64,000 nt of DNA from Nitrospirota bacterium. Its GTDB lineage: Bacteria; Nitrospirota; Nitrospiria; Nitrospirales; Nitrospiraceae. The notes under the pieces were generated by a model. It did not search any database, had not been told where the DNA came from, and saw only the letters and a program-made list of their open reading frames with translations. Position 1 is the first letter of the stretch; every line of letters starts with the position of its first letter. Below are positions 1 through 7,741 of the stretch, piece after piece. The stretch lies in assembly GCA_026387665.1 (NCBI GenBank), contig JAPLLG010000013.1, positions 186,001 to 250,000 of the forward strand, in the 5' to 3' direction. The position numbers and the translations under genes were made by a program.

Positions 1-946
1 GGAGCATCAGGGATACCCGTTCAAGTCCGACGGCGAATCCGACAGCCGGAACAGAGGGGCCGCCGAGCGTTTCCACTAAACCGTCATACCGTCCGCCGGC
101 GCCAACTGCGTTCTGTGCGCCCAAATGGGTCGAGGTAATTTCAAAACTTGTCAAACAATAGTAGTCGAGCCCCCGCACTAAACGAGGATTCAACTTGTAG
201 GGAACCCCAATGGCCTGGAGGCCGGCCAGGACCTGGTCGAAATGGGCGCGGGCTTCCGGCGCGAGATGGTCGGTCAGCTTGGGAGCAGACTCGGTCGCAG
301 TCCGGCATTCCGGTATCTTGCAGTCCAATACTCGCAGAGGATTCGTTTCCATCCGGCGCCGGCAGTTGGCGCAGAGACTGGCTTCCTGTTGTGCGAGGAA
401 TGTCAGGAGGATCGGCTTGTAGGCTGCTCGATCGCCGGCGCTGCCCAAACTATTGATCTCAAGCGTTAGGTCCGGCAAACCCAGATCTGAGAGCAGGCGC
501 CACAGGAGGGCGATAGCCTCGACGTCGACGCGCGGGTCCGACGTGCCGAACGACTCAACGCCGAATTGATGGAACTGCCTAAGCCTTCCCGCCTGAGGCC
601 GTTCATGGCGGAACATCGGTCCGATGTAGAAATATTTCTGCGGAAGAGGATCGGCCGCCCGATTATGCTCGATGAAGGCGCGGACCGTGCCGGCTGTGCC
701 TTCCGGGCGCAGGGTCAGCGAGGTCCCGTCTCGGTCGGGAAAGGTATACATCTCCTTCTCGACGATATCCGTCGCAGCCCCGATACTCCTGGCAAAGAGC
801 GCGGTCAGCTCGAAGATGGGGATCCGGATCTCCTGATAGCCATAGCAGAGAGCCCAGCGCCTGGCCGCATCCTCGATGAAACGCCACCGGGGCGTCTCCT
901 CTGGCAGGATGTCCTTAACGCCCTTGATCCCTTTAATAATGTCCAT
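1..946 (-). CDS. hisS: Histidyl-tRNA synthetase (3' part cut off by window edge)
   Basis: Charges tRNA-His with histidine in the cytoplasm. Reading the minus strand from the ATG at 946 gives 315 residues before the sequence ends, so the C-terminal anticodon-binding domain is missing only because of the window edge. Class II synthetase signatures are present: motif 1 region near residues 50-66, motif 2 FRHERPQAGR at 112-121, the histidine-specific LVRGLDYY at 257-264 and GAGGRYDGL near 282-290. Bacterial HisS is usually about 420 residues. The start is the first ATG of the frame and begins MDIIKGIKGVKDILP, typical of the family. A copy of the ~126 bp repeat lies 17 bases upstream. Identification is very secure. 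Confidence 0.97.
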   Translation of the reverse strand, partial: MDIIKGIKGVKDILPEETPRWRFIEDAARRWALCYGYQEIRIPIFELTALFARSIGAATDIVEKEMYTFPDRDGTSLTLRPEGTAGTVRAFIEHNRAADPLPQKYFYIGPMFRHERPQAGRLRQFHQFGVESFGTSDPRVDVEAIALLWRLLSDLGLPDLTLEINSLGSAGDRAAYKPILLTFLAQQEASLCANCRRRMETNPLRVLDCKIPECRTATESAPKLTDHLAPEARAHFDQVLAGLQAIGVPYKLNPRLVRGLDYYCLTSFEITSTHLGAQNAVGAGGRYDGLVETLGGPSVPAVGFAVGLERVSLML

Positions 947-962
947 AGTTAGCGACCGTCGA

Positions 963-1088
963 GCAGGATGCTGAAAAAGCCCGCCAGCTTCGTTCTCACC
1001 TCGAAAGCATCCTCAACGTAGCCAGGGGCTACGCCTCCGGTGCTTCCAGCGGCTGCGGCCTTGCTGATGGCCATTTTGAGCATCCTGC
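963..1088. repeat. Inverted-repeat element, copy A (full)
   Basis: 126 bases bounded by GCAGGATGCTGAAAAAGC and its near complement ending GAGCATCCTGC, with a small internal hairpin GTAGCC..GGCTAC at 1018-1032. The same length and layout recur at 35408-35533, 47862-47987 and 54459-54585. It lies in the spacer upstream of hisS. Confidence 0.9.
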
Positions 1089-1275
1089 GCAGTATTTCCC
1101 TGTTGCCATCAACAGTTTATCCGCGGACCTCTAGAAAGAAGTGGGACTATAGCGACGGGTTGCGGGCAAGTCAACGCAGAGAAGCCGGTCAAACGTCACT
1201 CGCCATGCGTCAATTAGTTCCGAATCGGCATTCGTCGGCCGCTTCTACAGTTTTTGCGAATGACGTCCGAGATCC

Positions 1276-1304
1276 TTGCGCCGACCGCCGCGCGGGGGTA
1301 TAGT
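1276..1304 (+). promoter_or_regulatory. Putative sigma70-type promoter for the ThyX-like gene
   Basis: TTGCGC at 1276-1281, a 17-base spacer and TATAGT at 1299-1304 would place transcription start about 25 bases before the ATG at 1336. It is judged by eye against the consensus only. Confidence 0.4.
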
Positions 1305-1335
1305 TCGCGGCCTATCTGTTGTCCGGGGATGTTTC

Positions 1336-2820
1336 ATGAGTATCGATCAGCCGACCCGCCGCGTCATCGCGCTGGCACCGATGCCGCCCGAGAAATCCGC
1401 CTATGCCCTGGCCCGCTACAGCCGCTCGCCCGATTCGATCGAGAGCAGCCTCCGCTGGGTCCATGGCCATTCGTCTGAAAAGTTCTGGGACCAGTTCTAC
1501 TTCGACTACGGCCATGCCTCCATCGCCGATCTGGGCCACGTCATTATCTGTTTCGAAGAGATCTCCGAACTCGCCGCGATCCGGCTTGAAGACGAGCAAC
1601 TGTGGGACGGCCAGGCGAAGTCCAGCCGGTATCAGAACTTCGCCTCTGGCGCCTGGTTCGTGCCCGATTCCATTCGCGGGACGGAGACGGAAGGCACCTA
1701 CCAGGGCATTCTCCGCAGCCTCGGCGAAATCTATAAGCTGTTGCACCAGCCCCTGATCCAATTTATTTCGGAGCGTGAACCGCGCCCCGAGTCGATGAAG
1801 CCGGCCGACTATCAACGGACGATCGCCGCGCGGGCTTTCGACGTGACACGCTATCTCCTGCCCCTCGCGGCCAAGACGAACGTCGGGCAAGTCGTCAGCA
1901 TCAGGACGCTGGAGAAACAAATCACCAGACTCTTATCGTCGCAATTGCCGGAACTGCATGCGATCGGAGCCGATCTCAAAGATGCCTGCCAACGGCCACC
2001 CCAGAACCTCTGGGGCGAACTCTGCGGTCAGCCCGGTGAACAGGAACCCCTCGCCCCGACGTTGGCGCGCCATGCCAAGGCGAACGACTATCAGGCCTCG
2101 GTCTACCTGGACCTGGCCAAATATGCGAAGAACGCGCTCAGGGGAACAGGATTGGATCAGCCGGCCTCCTGGGGCGAGCCGGAACCGGTGGACCTCATCG
2201 AGCCCCACGATCCCATCGACGAAATCGTCACGACCCTGTTGTACCGTGTCTCTCACGCGCCCTACCGGAACATTCTGGCGGTCGTCCGCACCTGGACGGA
2301 GAGACAGAAACAGGACACCATCGACGTGGCGATGAGCGCGCGCGGCCCTTACGACGAACTCATCAAAGAGTTCCGCAGCGGCTACGCCTTCACCTTTGAC
2401 GTGCTGATGGATATCGGAGGCTGGCGCGACATGCACCGGCACCGGCGCTGCCAGCAGATCCAACAGAACTTTACGACATTGCATGGCTATGACGTGCCGC
2501 CGCCGTTGGTACAGGCTGGGCTGGACCAGGAATATCGGCAGGCGATGGATGCGGTCCGTTCAGATATCGAGCAGCTCAAGAAAACCAGCGCGGAGGGATC
2601 GCTCTACGCTACGCCGTTCGGCTTCAAGGTCCGCTGCCTCTTCAAGATGGACTATGCCGAAGCCGAATATATCGCGCGAATCCGTTCCGGCGTAAAAGGC
2701 CATTGGTCCTACCGGACCATCGCCTGGCTGATGAAACAAAAAATCGCGGCGCGCTATCCCATGCTCGGGGATCGCATGCAGGCCACCTCGCCGGACATCG
2801 AAGACACTCTCACCAGATAG
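1336..2820 (+). CDS. Double-domain ThyX-like (FAD-dependent thymidylate synthase family) protein
   Basis: A 494-residue cytoplasmic protein resembling two ThyX domains in tandem, about twice the length of an ordinary ThyX. The N-terminal half has YGHASIADLGH (58-68) and SSRYQNF (96-102). The C-terminal half has DMHRHRRCQQIQQ (365-377). The classical catalytic motif RHRxxSxNExSxRY is not intact in either half: the RHR is kept in the second half but the Ser and Asn-Glu are replaced. It may therefore be a divergent dTMP-forming enzyme or a ThyX-fold protein with another role. The ATG at 1336 is chosen over an in-frame ATG at 1276 because it follows GGGGATGTTTC at a usable distance and starts the conserved region. 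It precedes a TPR gene by 15 bases. Confidence 0.8.
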   Translation: MSIDQPTRRVIALAPMPPEKSAYALARYSRSPDSIESSLRWVHGHSSEKFWDQFYFDYGHASIADLGHVIICFEEISELAAIRLEDEQLWDGQAKSSRYQNFASGAWFVPDSIRGTETEGTYQGILRSLGEIYKLLHQPLIQFISEREPRPESMKPADYQRTIAARAFDVTRYLLPLAAKTNVGQVVSIRTLEKQITRLLSSQLPELHAIGADLKDACQRPPQNLWGELCGQPGEQEPLAPTLARHAKANDYQASVYLDLAKYAKNALRGTGLDQPASWGEPEPVDLIEPHDPIDEIVTTLLYRVSHAPYRNILAVVRTWTERQKQDTIDVAMSARGPYDELIKEFRSGYAFTFDVLMDIGGWRDMHRHRRCQQIQQNFTTLHGYDVPPPLVQAGLDQEYRQAMDAVRSDIEQLKKTSAEGSLYATPFGFKVRCLFKMDYAEAEYIARIRSGVKGHWSYRTIAWLMKQKIAARYPMLGDRMQATSPDIEDTLTR

Positions 2821-2835
2821 ACCGGACCGACCCCG

Positions 2836-3873
2836 ATGACCGATTACCAAGCACAATGTGAAACGACTCTCTTGGCCGGCCAATGGGATCAGGCCTTGCC
2901 TGCCGCGCTGGCCTGGGCCCGTCATTCCGCCACGAGCACGGCCAGCGATCCGCGGCCCCATTTCGCCTTGAACGTCATCTATCTGCTGCGCGGAGAGTTT
3001 GCCGACGCCTGGAATACGCACCCCAAGTGCCTACAAGAATTGGACGACATTGCCAAGGTCAAAGAATGGGTCGAGGGATTCGTCGCGGGCCACTCGGAGC
3101 AGGCCAACGCCCATCTCGTGATGGGCCTGTTCCTCGCCCAGTCAGGCCAGTCCGAACAGTCGATCACGTCCTACAAGGAAGCGATCAAGCTCGCGCCTCA
3201 GTCCGCCTATCCTCATTATTTTCTCGCCCAGATCCATGAACGGGCCGACCACCTGGAAATGGCCATCAAGGAATACCGCGAAGCCGTCCGGCTGGACCCT
3301 TCCTATGTGCCGGCGCGCACCAACCTGGGCGTGGCCTATCAAGAGCAGGGCCGGCTGGAGATGGCGATCCCCCAATATCGCGAAGTGATCAAGCTGCATC
3401 CTACCGATGCGGTGGCCCACGCCAACCTCGCCTGCGCCCTCGCCGAGCAGGGCAAGTTTGAGCCTGCCTTACAGTCCTACAAGGAAGCCCTGCGCCTGAA
3501 TCCCAAGGACGCAGCGGTGCATTTCGCGCTGGGAGATTTCTACGATACGCGCGGACGTCTGGACCTGGCGCAAAAAGAATATGAAGCGGCCCTCGTCGCT
3601 GATCCGAACTTCGGTCCGGCGCACGCGGCGATCGGCTGGATGGCGCTGGGCCGACAGCATATGCAGGCCGCCTACGAAGCCTTCAACCGCGCCCTCAAGG
3701 CCAACGACCAAGACCCCCGGGCCTACCACGGCATCGCCGAATACTATTCCCAAAAGGGAAAGCGCGAGAGCGCATTGGACAACTTCACCAAGGCGCTCAA
3801 ATTCTACAAAGACCCCGAAAAGAAAAACGCGATTTTGAATCAGCTGTTTCAGGAAGGCCAAATGGCGGATTGA
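2836..3873 (+). CDS. Tetratricopeptide-repeat protein
   Basis: 345 residues without a signal peptide or membrane segment, so probably cytoplasmic. From about residue 90 to 330 there are consecutive 34-residue TPR units with the usual W/L-G-Y-A-F-A-P pattern, for example AHLVMGLFLAQSGQSEQSI, YPHYFLAQIHERADHLEMAI and ARTNLGVAYQEQGRLEMAI. TPRs mediate protein-protein contact, and no catalytic domain is attached. It probably shares a transcript with the ThyX-like gene 15 bases upstream. Its stop codon sits at the edge of a 25-base inverted repeat. The partner is unknown. Confidence 0.9.
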   Translation: MTDYQAQCETTLLAGQWDQALPAALAWARHSATSTASDPRPHFALNVIYLLRGEFADAWNTHPKCLQELDDIAKVKEWVEGFVAGHSEQANAHLVMGLFLAQSGQSEQSITSYKEAIKLAPQSAYPHYFLAQIHERADHLEMAIKEYREAVRLDPSYVPARTNLGVAYQEQGRLEMAIPQYREVIKLHPTDAVAHANLACALAEQGKFEPALQSYKEALRLNPKDAAVHFALGDFYDTRGRLDLAQKEYEAALVADPNFGPAHAAIGWMALGRQHMQAAYEAFNRALKANDQDPRAYHGIAEYYSQKGKRESALDNFTKALKFYKDPEKKNAILNQLFQEGQMAD

Positions 3874-3974
3874 AGAGGGTCTGAGGCCTCCTTCTTCCTT
3901 GCTCGCAGAGGCCCCACGATGAGACAGTGGTCCCTCGATGCGCGCAGTCGAAGAAGAAGGCCTCAACCCCTCTT
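3873..3974. repeat. Long inverted repeat at the left edge of the accessory island
   Basis: Arms at 3873-3897 and 3950-3974 pair at about 21 of 25 positions (AAGAGGGTCTGAGGCCTC against GAGGCCTT..CCCTCTT read on the other strand). The sequence is not the ~126 bp family. It starts within the TPR gene stop codon and may serve as a terminator or be a small mobile remnant marking the junction with the AT-richer region. Confidence 0.6.
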
Positions 3975-4080
3975 TGTGGGGTAGTAGAAGAATAACATGA
4001 GGGCCGCGCCCTGCGAGGGTGTAGTCGTTCGACAACCACAATAAAATTGTAACGCTTAAACCCAACGGCGTTTATATCAA

Positions 4081-4851
4081 ATGACTCGATCAAAAAGAAT
4101 AGAGCGTCTTCTTACCGCGATCCCAACGCTCTCGGATTATAGACTCCAACTTATTGATCGCATTGTCAGCGTTTTCTCTCTCCCGCGAGATTATTGGAAA
4201 TCTAAAACTTCGGGACTCATTTCGGAGCGTGTACTGGAAGACTTTGGCGATGCATTGCGTCTCCATCATTGCTTCTCTCGTGAGCCTTTTTCAAAGGACA
4301 AGTTTGAGTACGCTCTTGAGAGTGTATTGAAAACGGACGAGATTGACGCAGCTCTTGCGCCGCGCGGACAGAGGGGCTACGACATACGAATCAGAGACGA
4401 AAACTTTTCCCTCAAGACTGAGGCGGCAAAAGCCATTCGCTCTGACACGATCCATATTTCAAAGTTTATGGAGCTTGGCGGGGGTCAGTGGGGAGATGAT
4501 CCTAGTGACTTAATAGGCTTGAGAGCACAGTTTCTTGGGGCCTTGGCGGGAATTCAGCGAATCTTAATTCTTCGAGCACTAAAGAAGGGGACACCCGAAT
4601 ATTTTTATGAGTTGGTTGAGATTCCCAAAGCGCTTCTTAAGAAAGCCGCTACTGGTCGATTGAAAATGATGAGTAGTAGCAAGCAATCTCCAAAGCCTGG
4701 GTACTGCTATGTCGAAAAGGGAGAAAAGGCTCTGTACAGCCTGTACTTTGATGGTGGGGGCGAACGAAAACTACAGATTAAAGGGCTGAGAAAAGATTTG
4801 TGTCTCGTTCATGCCTCGTGGAAGTTTGAGCTACCTACGGACGCCCTGTGA
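4081..4851 (+). CDS. Probable type II restriction endonuclease
   Basis: 256 residues, cytoplasmic. It is called from context: it lies tail to tail with a DNA methyltransferase, overlapping it by 17 bases, the usual arrangement of type II restriction-modification genes. A PD-(D/E)xK-like centre can be proposed around GYDIRI (99-104, Asp101) and FSLKTEAAK (109-117, Lys112), which fits a D-x(n)-xxK core followed by helix residues. No family name can be given from reading alone. Base composition is clearly lower in G+C than the flanking genes, suggesting horizontal acquisition. No good ribosome-binding site precedes the ATG, so low expression of the nuclease is plausible. Function is inferred, not proven. 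Confidence 0.65.
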   Translation: MTRSKRIERLLTAIPTLSDYRLQLIDRIVSVFSLPRDYWKSKTSGLISERVLEDFGDALRLHHCFSREPFSKDKFEYALESVLKTDEIDAALAPRGQRGYDIRIRDENFSLKTEAAKAIRSDTIHISKFMELGGGQWGDDPSDLIGLRAQFLGALAGIQRILILRALKKGTPEYFYELVEIPKALLKKAATGRLKMMSSSKQSPKPGYCYVEKGEKALYSLYFDGGGERKLQIKGLRKDLCLVHASWKFELPTDAL

Positions 4852-5725
4852 ACAAAGCTGGTGATACCCCCAGCAATCTCTGTTTAGCAATATTGATATA
4901 GTCTGCTTTCACTTCAATGCCTACGCATCGGCGACCTGTTTCGATTGCGACGATACCGACCGTTCCACTTCCAAGAAACGGATCAAGTACCAACCCACCC
5001 TTGGGGGATCCTGCAAGGATGCAAGGACGAACGAGGGCGCGTGGAAACACGGCAAAGTGAGCTTCCTTGCACGGTTCTGTATTGATTTGCCAGACCGTAC
5101 GCTTGTTCTTACGTCCTTTTCCATCCGCCGTGGGCTCTTTAATGGCCTCTTGATCAAAGTAGTAGTTCTCGCTTTTTGAGAACATAAACAGATATTCATG
5201 CGAAACCGTTACTCGATCCTTGACGGACTCAGGCTGACAATTCGGCTTATGCCAGATAATGTCAGAGCGAAGATACCAGCCGTCACGTTGAAGAGACATC
5301 GCTAGCATCCAGGCTACACCGATTAAATCCTTGGGCTTTAATCCTTCGGGCGTGTCAGGGCGATACGACATCGCCCGTCCAGGATTCTTGGTATCCTTAT
5401 CGCGCCAGCCGCGGCCACCAGAGGTGTAAGTGTTAGCGATATTCAGCCAAAACGTGCCATCGGATCTCAGTACACGACGCACTTCTCTAAAACAGGCGAC
5501 TAAGTTCGAAATGTATTCTTCAATCGTCTCTTCCGCGCCGATTTGGCCACGATAACCATAATCTCGCATTCCCCAATACGGCGGTGATGTCACGCAGCAA
5601 TGAACTGTTTCATCGGGTAGGGATGACAGTTTATCGCGGACGTCCCCACTAACTATTTGGACAGGCTCATTCTCAGAGCACCGAAGAGGCCACACCGAGG
5701 AGCCATTAACATAAGGAGCGCTCAT
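4835..5725 (-). CDS. Site-specific DNA methyltransferase (beta-class, N4-cytosine or N6-adenine)
   Basis: 296 residues. It transfers a methyl group from S-adenosylmethionine to an exocyclic amino group in DNA, protecting the host against the convergent nuclease. Catalytic motif IV TSPPYW is at 46-51 and the SAM-binding motif I DPFLGSGT is at 248-255. Motif IV before motif I is the beta-class order typical of small type II enzymes. TSPPY is most common in N4-cytosine enzymes but does not exclude N6-adenine. The start codon overlaps the stop of the upstream ribbon-helix-helix gene by four bases (ATGA), indicating translational coupling. Confidence 0.93.
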   Translation of the reverse strand: MSAPYVNGSSVWPLRCSENEPVQIVSGDVRDKLSSLPDETVHCCVTSPPYWGMRDYGYRGQIGAEETIEEYISNLVACFREVRRVLRSDGTFWLNIANTYTSGGRGWRDKDTKNPGRAMSYRPDTPEGLKPKDLIGVAWMLAMSLQRDGWYLRSDIIWHKPNCQPESVKDRVTVSHEYLFMFSKSENYYFDQEAIKEPTADGKGRKNKRTVWQINTEPCKEAHFAVFPRALVRPCILAGSPKGGLVLDPFLGSGTVGIVAIETGRRCVGIEVKADYINIAKQRLLGVSPALFTGRP

Positions 5726-5931
5726 TTTTTTCTCTCACCAGAGTTCGCAGCTTGGCGGCTAGCGATGTAATGCGCTGGCTCTTCTTGCACCTTAGCGGTC
5801 AGTGTTTCAATGATGTAAGAGTGAAGCGTCTGATCGGATTCGATCGCTTTATACTTTAAAGCCTTATGCAGATTATCCTCCATCTCAAGAGGAAATGTCT
5901 TGTGGCGTTTTCGCACAGTCTTTAGTTTCAT
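5722..5931 (-). CDS. Ribbon-helix-helix (Arc/CopG-like) protein coupled to the methyltransferase
   Basis: 69 residues. A basic N-terminal strand (KTVRKRHKTFPLEM) is followed by two predicted helices, matching the Arc/MetJ ribbon-helix-helix fold that binds DNA as a dimer. It shares the ATGA junction with the methyltransferase, so it is probably the control protein of this restriction-modification locus. Most type II systems with a dedicated regulator use an HTH 'C' protein, so an RHH protein here is unusual. Immediately upstream lies an inverted repeat, ACTTACC-N11-GGTAAGT (5942-5966), a possible operator. The fold call is by pattern; an antitoxin-like role is an alternative. Confidence 0.65.
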   Translation of the reverse strand: MKLKTVRKRHKTFPLEMEDNLHKALKYKAIESDQTLHSYIIETLTAKVQEEPAHYIASRQAANSGERKK

Positions 5932-5941
5932 AGGTCAGGAA

Positions 5942-5966
5942 ACTTACCCTACTAACCTAGGTAAGT
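5942..5966. promoter_or_regulatory. Operator-like inverted repeat upstream of the RHH-methyltransferase pair
   Basis: ACTTACC at 5942-5948 is repeated in inverse at 5960-5966 (GGTAAGT). Between them, ACCTAGGT at 5955-5962 is itself an 8-base palindrome. The element begins 11 bases upstream of the RHH start codon, where an autoregulating RHH protein would be expected to bind. Confidence 0.45.
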
Positions 5967-6040
5967 CAATGAATGTAATCGGAGCAATTTTGAATACAAT
6001 ACGTTGTTACCGTCGTCTCGTGATGGCAACAACATGTCCG

Positions 6041-6073
6041 GGGGATTTAAAAGGGTCAGACCCCTTTGTTTTT
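6041..6073. repeat. Direct repeat DR1 flanking rhuM (left)
   Basis: GGGGATTTAAAAGGGTCAGA followed by CCCCTTTGTTTTT. It contains a near palindrome AAGGGTCAGACCCCTT. A copy with 30 of 32 matching bases lies in the same orientation at 7693-7724, on the other side of the rhuM gene. Confidence 0.75.
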
Positions 6074-6096
6074 ACGGGCCCTGGCATCACGTCGAC

Positions 6097-6246
6097 ATGC
6101 CAAAGCCCACAGCTAAAAAGAAGAAAGGCAAGAAGAATCCCGCAGGCATAAACCTGCTTACTCCGTAGTCGAAGCGGCTAATAGGGGAGGCGCTCACGCC
6201 TAAGAAGCCACGAAAGAAAAAGTCTACCAACAAGCCCAGATGCTAG
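6097..6246 (+). pseudogene. Lysine-rich small reading frame interrupted by an amber codon
   Basis: An ATG at 6097 opens a 50-codon frame ending TAG at 6246, with one internal TAG at 6166-6168. Both halves are lysine-rich (MPKPTAKKKKGKKNPAG, then LTPKKPRKKKSTNKPR), so the same compositional bias runs through the stop. This suggests a decayed small basic protein gene rather than chance, but the frame is short and no homolog is recognised. Confidence 0.3.
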
Positions 6247-6280
6247 GATCATAGCCGGTATCATCTAAGCTTATAAGCGT

Positions 6281-7621
6281 CTAGCTATCCGCGCTTTCCG
6301 ATTTGGGCAACGTCTTTTTCACCTTGATTTCATCGACAACATTGTCGAAGTCTGACTTATACTCTATGTCTTGGATTACACGGAACTTTTCATATTCATG
6401 GATCGCGTGACGCTCTGCATGTTCTCTTTTAACTTTTCCATGGCTATCGAGGACTTTGTAGTCGTTGAACTCCAGGAAGTCATCTAGCTTTTCTGCCCAG
6501 TCTTTCATCGTTAGGGCTTTGTTCCGCCTAGCGAAACTTTCCGCAAAATCAAGGTACATGCTTACAAGTCTGTCAAGGTCTTCTATTTCTTCTTTGGTTA
6601 GGTAATTCTTCCCAACAAGAACATCGGATTTAGTTACCTTCCCCTTTTTGCCTTCGTTTTTCCAATGCATTACGCCCATGTGAGGCTTTGTCGCATCGGC
6701 CCTGGTTGCAATCAGTTCAGCGGATGTATGGCCGTGAATCGCATAATGCAGTTTGTCTTGCACCTGCGCGTAGAACTGTTGCGTGATAGGGGAGTCCTTG
6801 TCGTAGTCAATACTGCACTGCGCATAAATGTCGGTAATCTTTTGATAGAAGCGCCTTTCTGATGCGCGTATTTCCCGAATGCGCTCAAGCAGTTCATCAA
6901 AGTAATCCTTGGCAAACAGCTTTGCGCCTTGCTTTAGACGATCATCGTTAAGGGCATAGCCTTTGATTAAGTAGCCTTTAATAACTTCTGTCGCCCACTT
7001 CCTGAATTGTGTGGCTCGATAGGAATTGACCCGATAGCCTATTGAAATTATCGCGTCCAGGTTATAGAAAGCCGTTGCGTACTTTTTCCCATCAGAGGCA
7101 GTTGTCAAGATTTCTTTGACAACTGCTGCTTGCCTTAGCTCTAAGTCATTGAAAATATTTGAAAGGTGATAACTAATATTTTGCTTTGTAGTATCAAATA
7201 TTTCAGCTAGACCCTGTTGCGTTGCCCACACAGTTTCCCCTTCAACTAAAACCCATACTTTTACGCTTCCGTCTGCTGACGAATAGAACAAGAATGGTGA
7301 GGTGGCCGGGCCATCATCAAAAGACTCCCGTGCAATTGGAACCGGAGCGTTGGTTCGCGTCTGGGGTTCGGCGAGAATAACAACACTGTTTATATGCTCC
7401 TTTTCTTCCTTATCAATCTCTGACGTTTGACGAAATATCAAATCGTTCGGGCTTAGTGAAATGCCACGCGACTTCGCCGCATCGAGAATGGGGCCGTGCC
7501 ACTTTGCCGGTATTACCCCTGTCTTTGCCCAGTGAGCAACGGTGCTTTGACCCTTTCCTATTATCTCAGCCAGAGCCGTCTGGCTACCAAATTTATCGAT
7601 AACCTTTTGCGCCGTATTCAT
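6281..7621 (-). CDS. RhuM-family protein with an N-terminal helix-turn-helix
   Basis: 446 residues, cytoplasmic. The central part has the RhuM signature: VWVLVEGETVWATQQGLAEI, TTKQNISYHLSNIF, then AFYNLDAIISIGYRVNS and TQFRKWATEVIKGY. RhuM proteins are widespread accessory proteins, named from a Salmonella pathogenicity island, whose biochemical role is unsettled; they often sit beside restriction or toxin genes. Residues 1-60 form an additional HTH of the kind seen in Cro/YdaS-like regulators (ALAEIIGKGQSTVAHWAKTG), not part of the usual RhuM protein. The ATG follows an AAAGGAGGG ribosome-binding site. An 18-base palindrome lies just upstream, consistent with autoregulation through the fused HTH. 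Family assignment is firm; function is not known. Confidence 0.87.
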   Translation of the reverse strand: MNTAQKVIDKFGSQTALAEIIGKGQSTVAHWAKTGVIPAKWHGPILDAAKSRGISLSPNDLIFRQTSEIDKEEKEHINSVVILAEPQTRTNAPVPIARESFDDGPATSPFLFYSSADGSVKVWVLVEGETVWATQQGLAEIFDTTKQNISYHLSNIFNDLELRQAAVVKEILTTASDGKKYATAFYNLDAIISIGYRVNSYRATQFRKWATEVIKGYLIKGYALNDDRLKQGAKLFAKDYFDELLERIREIRASERRFYQKITDIYAQCSIDYDKDSPITQQFYAQVQDKLHYAIHGHTSAELIATRADATKPHMGVMHWKNEGKKGKVTKSDVLVGKNYLTKEEIEDLDRLVSMYLDFAESFARRNKALTMKDWAEKLDDFLEFNDYKVLDSHGKVKREHAERHAIHEYEKFRVIQDIEYKSDFDNVVDEIKVKKTLPKSESADS

Positions 7622-7637
7622 GGATGCCCTCCTTTTA

Positions 7638-7655
7638 TTTGATTATTTTATCAAA
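7638..7655. promoter_or_regulatory. Palindrome upstream of rhuM
   Basis: TTTGATTATTTTATCAAA, an 18-base inverted repeat with six perfect outer pairs, begins 17 bases upstream of the rhuM start codon. It is a candidate operator for the fused HTH. Confidence 0.4.
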
Positions 7656-7692
7656 ATAACTGTTGTTGGTCAACGGTAAAATTGATATATTA

Positions 7693-7724
7693 GGGGATTT
7701 AAAGAGGTCAGACCCCTTTGTTTT
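7693..7724. repeat. Direct repeat DR2 flanking rhuM (right)
   Basis: GGGGATTTAAAGAGGTCAGA followed by CCCCTTTGTTTT, nearly identical to 6041-6073 and in the same orientation. The pair brackets rhuM and its palindrome. Confidence 0.75.
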
Positions 7725-7741
7725 CTTTCGGGTACTCCAGA

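Larger units (their letters stand above)
947..1335. other. Intergenic region between hisS and the ThyX-like gene
   Basis: This 389-base divergent spacer holds one full copy of the inverted repeat at 963-1088 and a plausible plus-strand promoter at 1276-1304. I see no ORF with convincing coding character on either strand. Confidence 0.7.
5932..6280. other. Intergenic region between the RHH gene and rhuM
   Basis: 349 bases. Contents are the operator-like repeat at 5942-5966, an imperfect inverted repeat GTTGTTACCGTC/GATGGCAACAAC around 6004-6032, the direct repeat GGGGATTTAAAAGGGTCAGA at 6041-6073, and a lysine-rich reading frame broken by an amber codon at 6097-6246. Confidence 0.6.
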
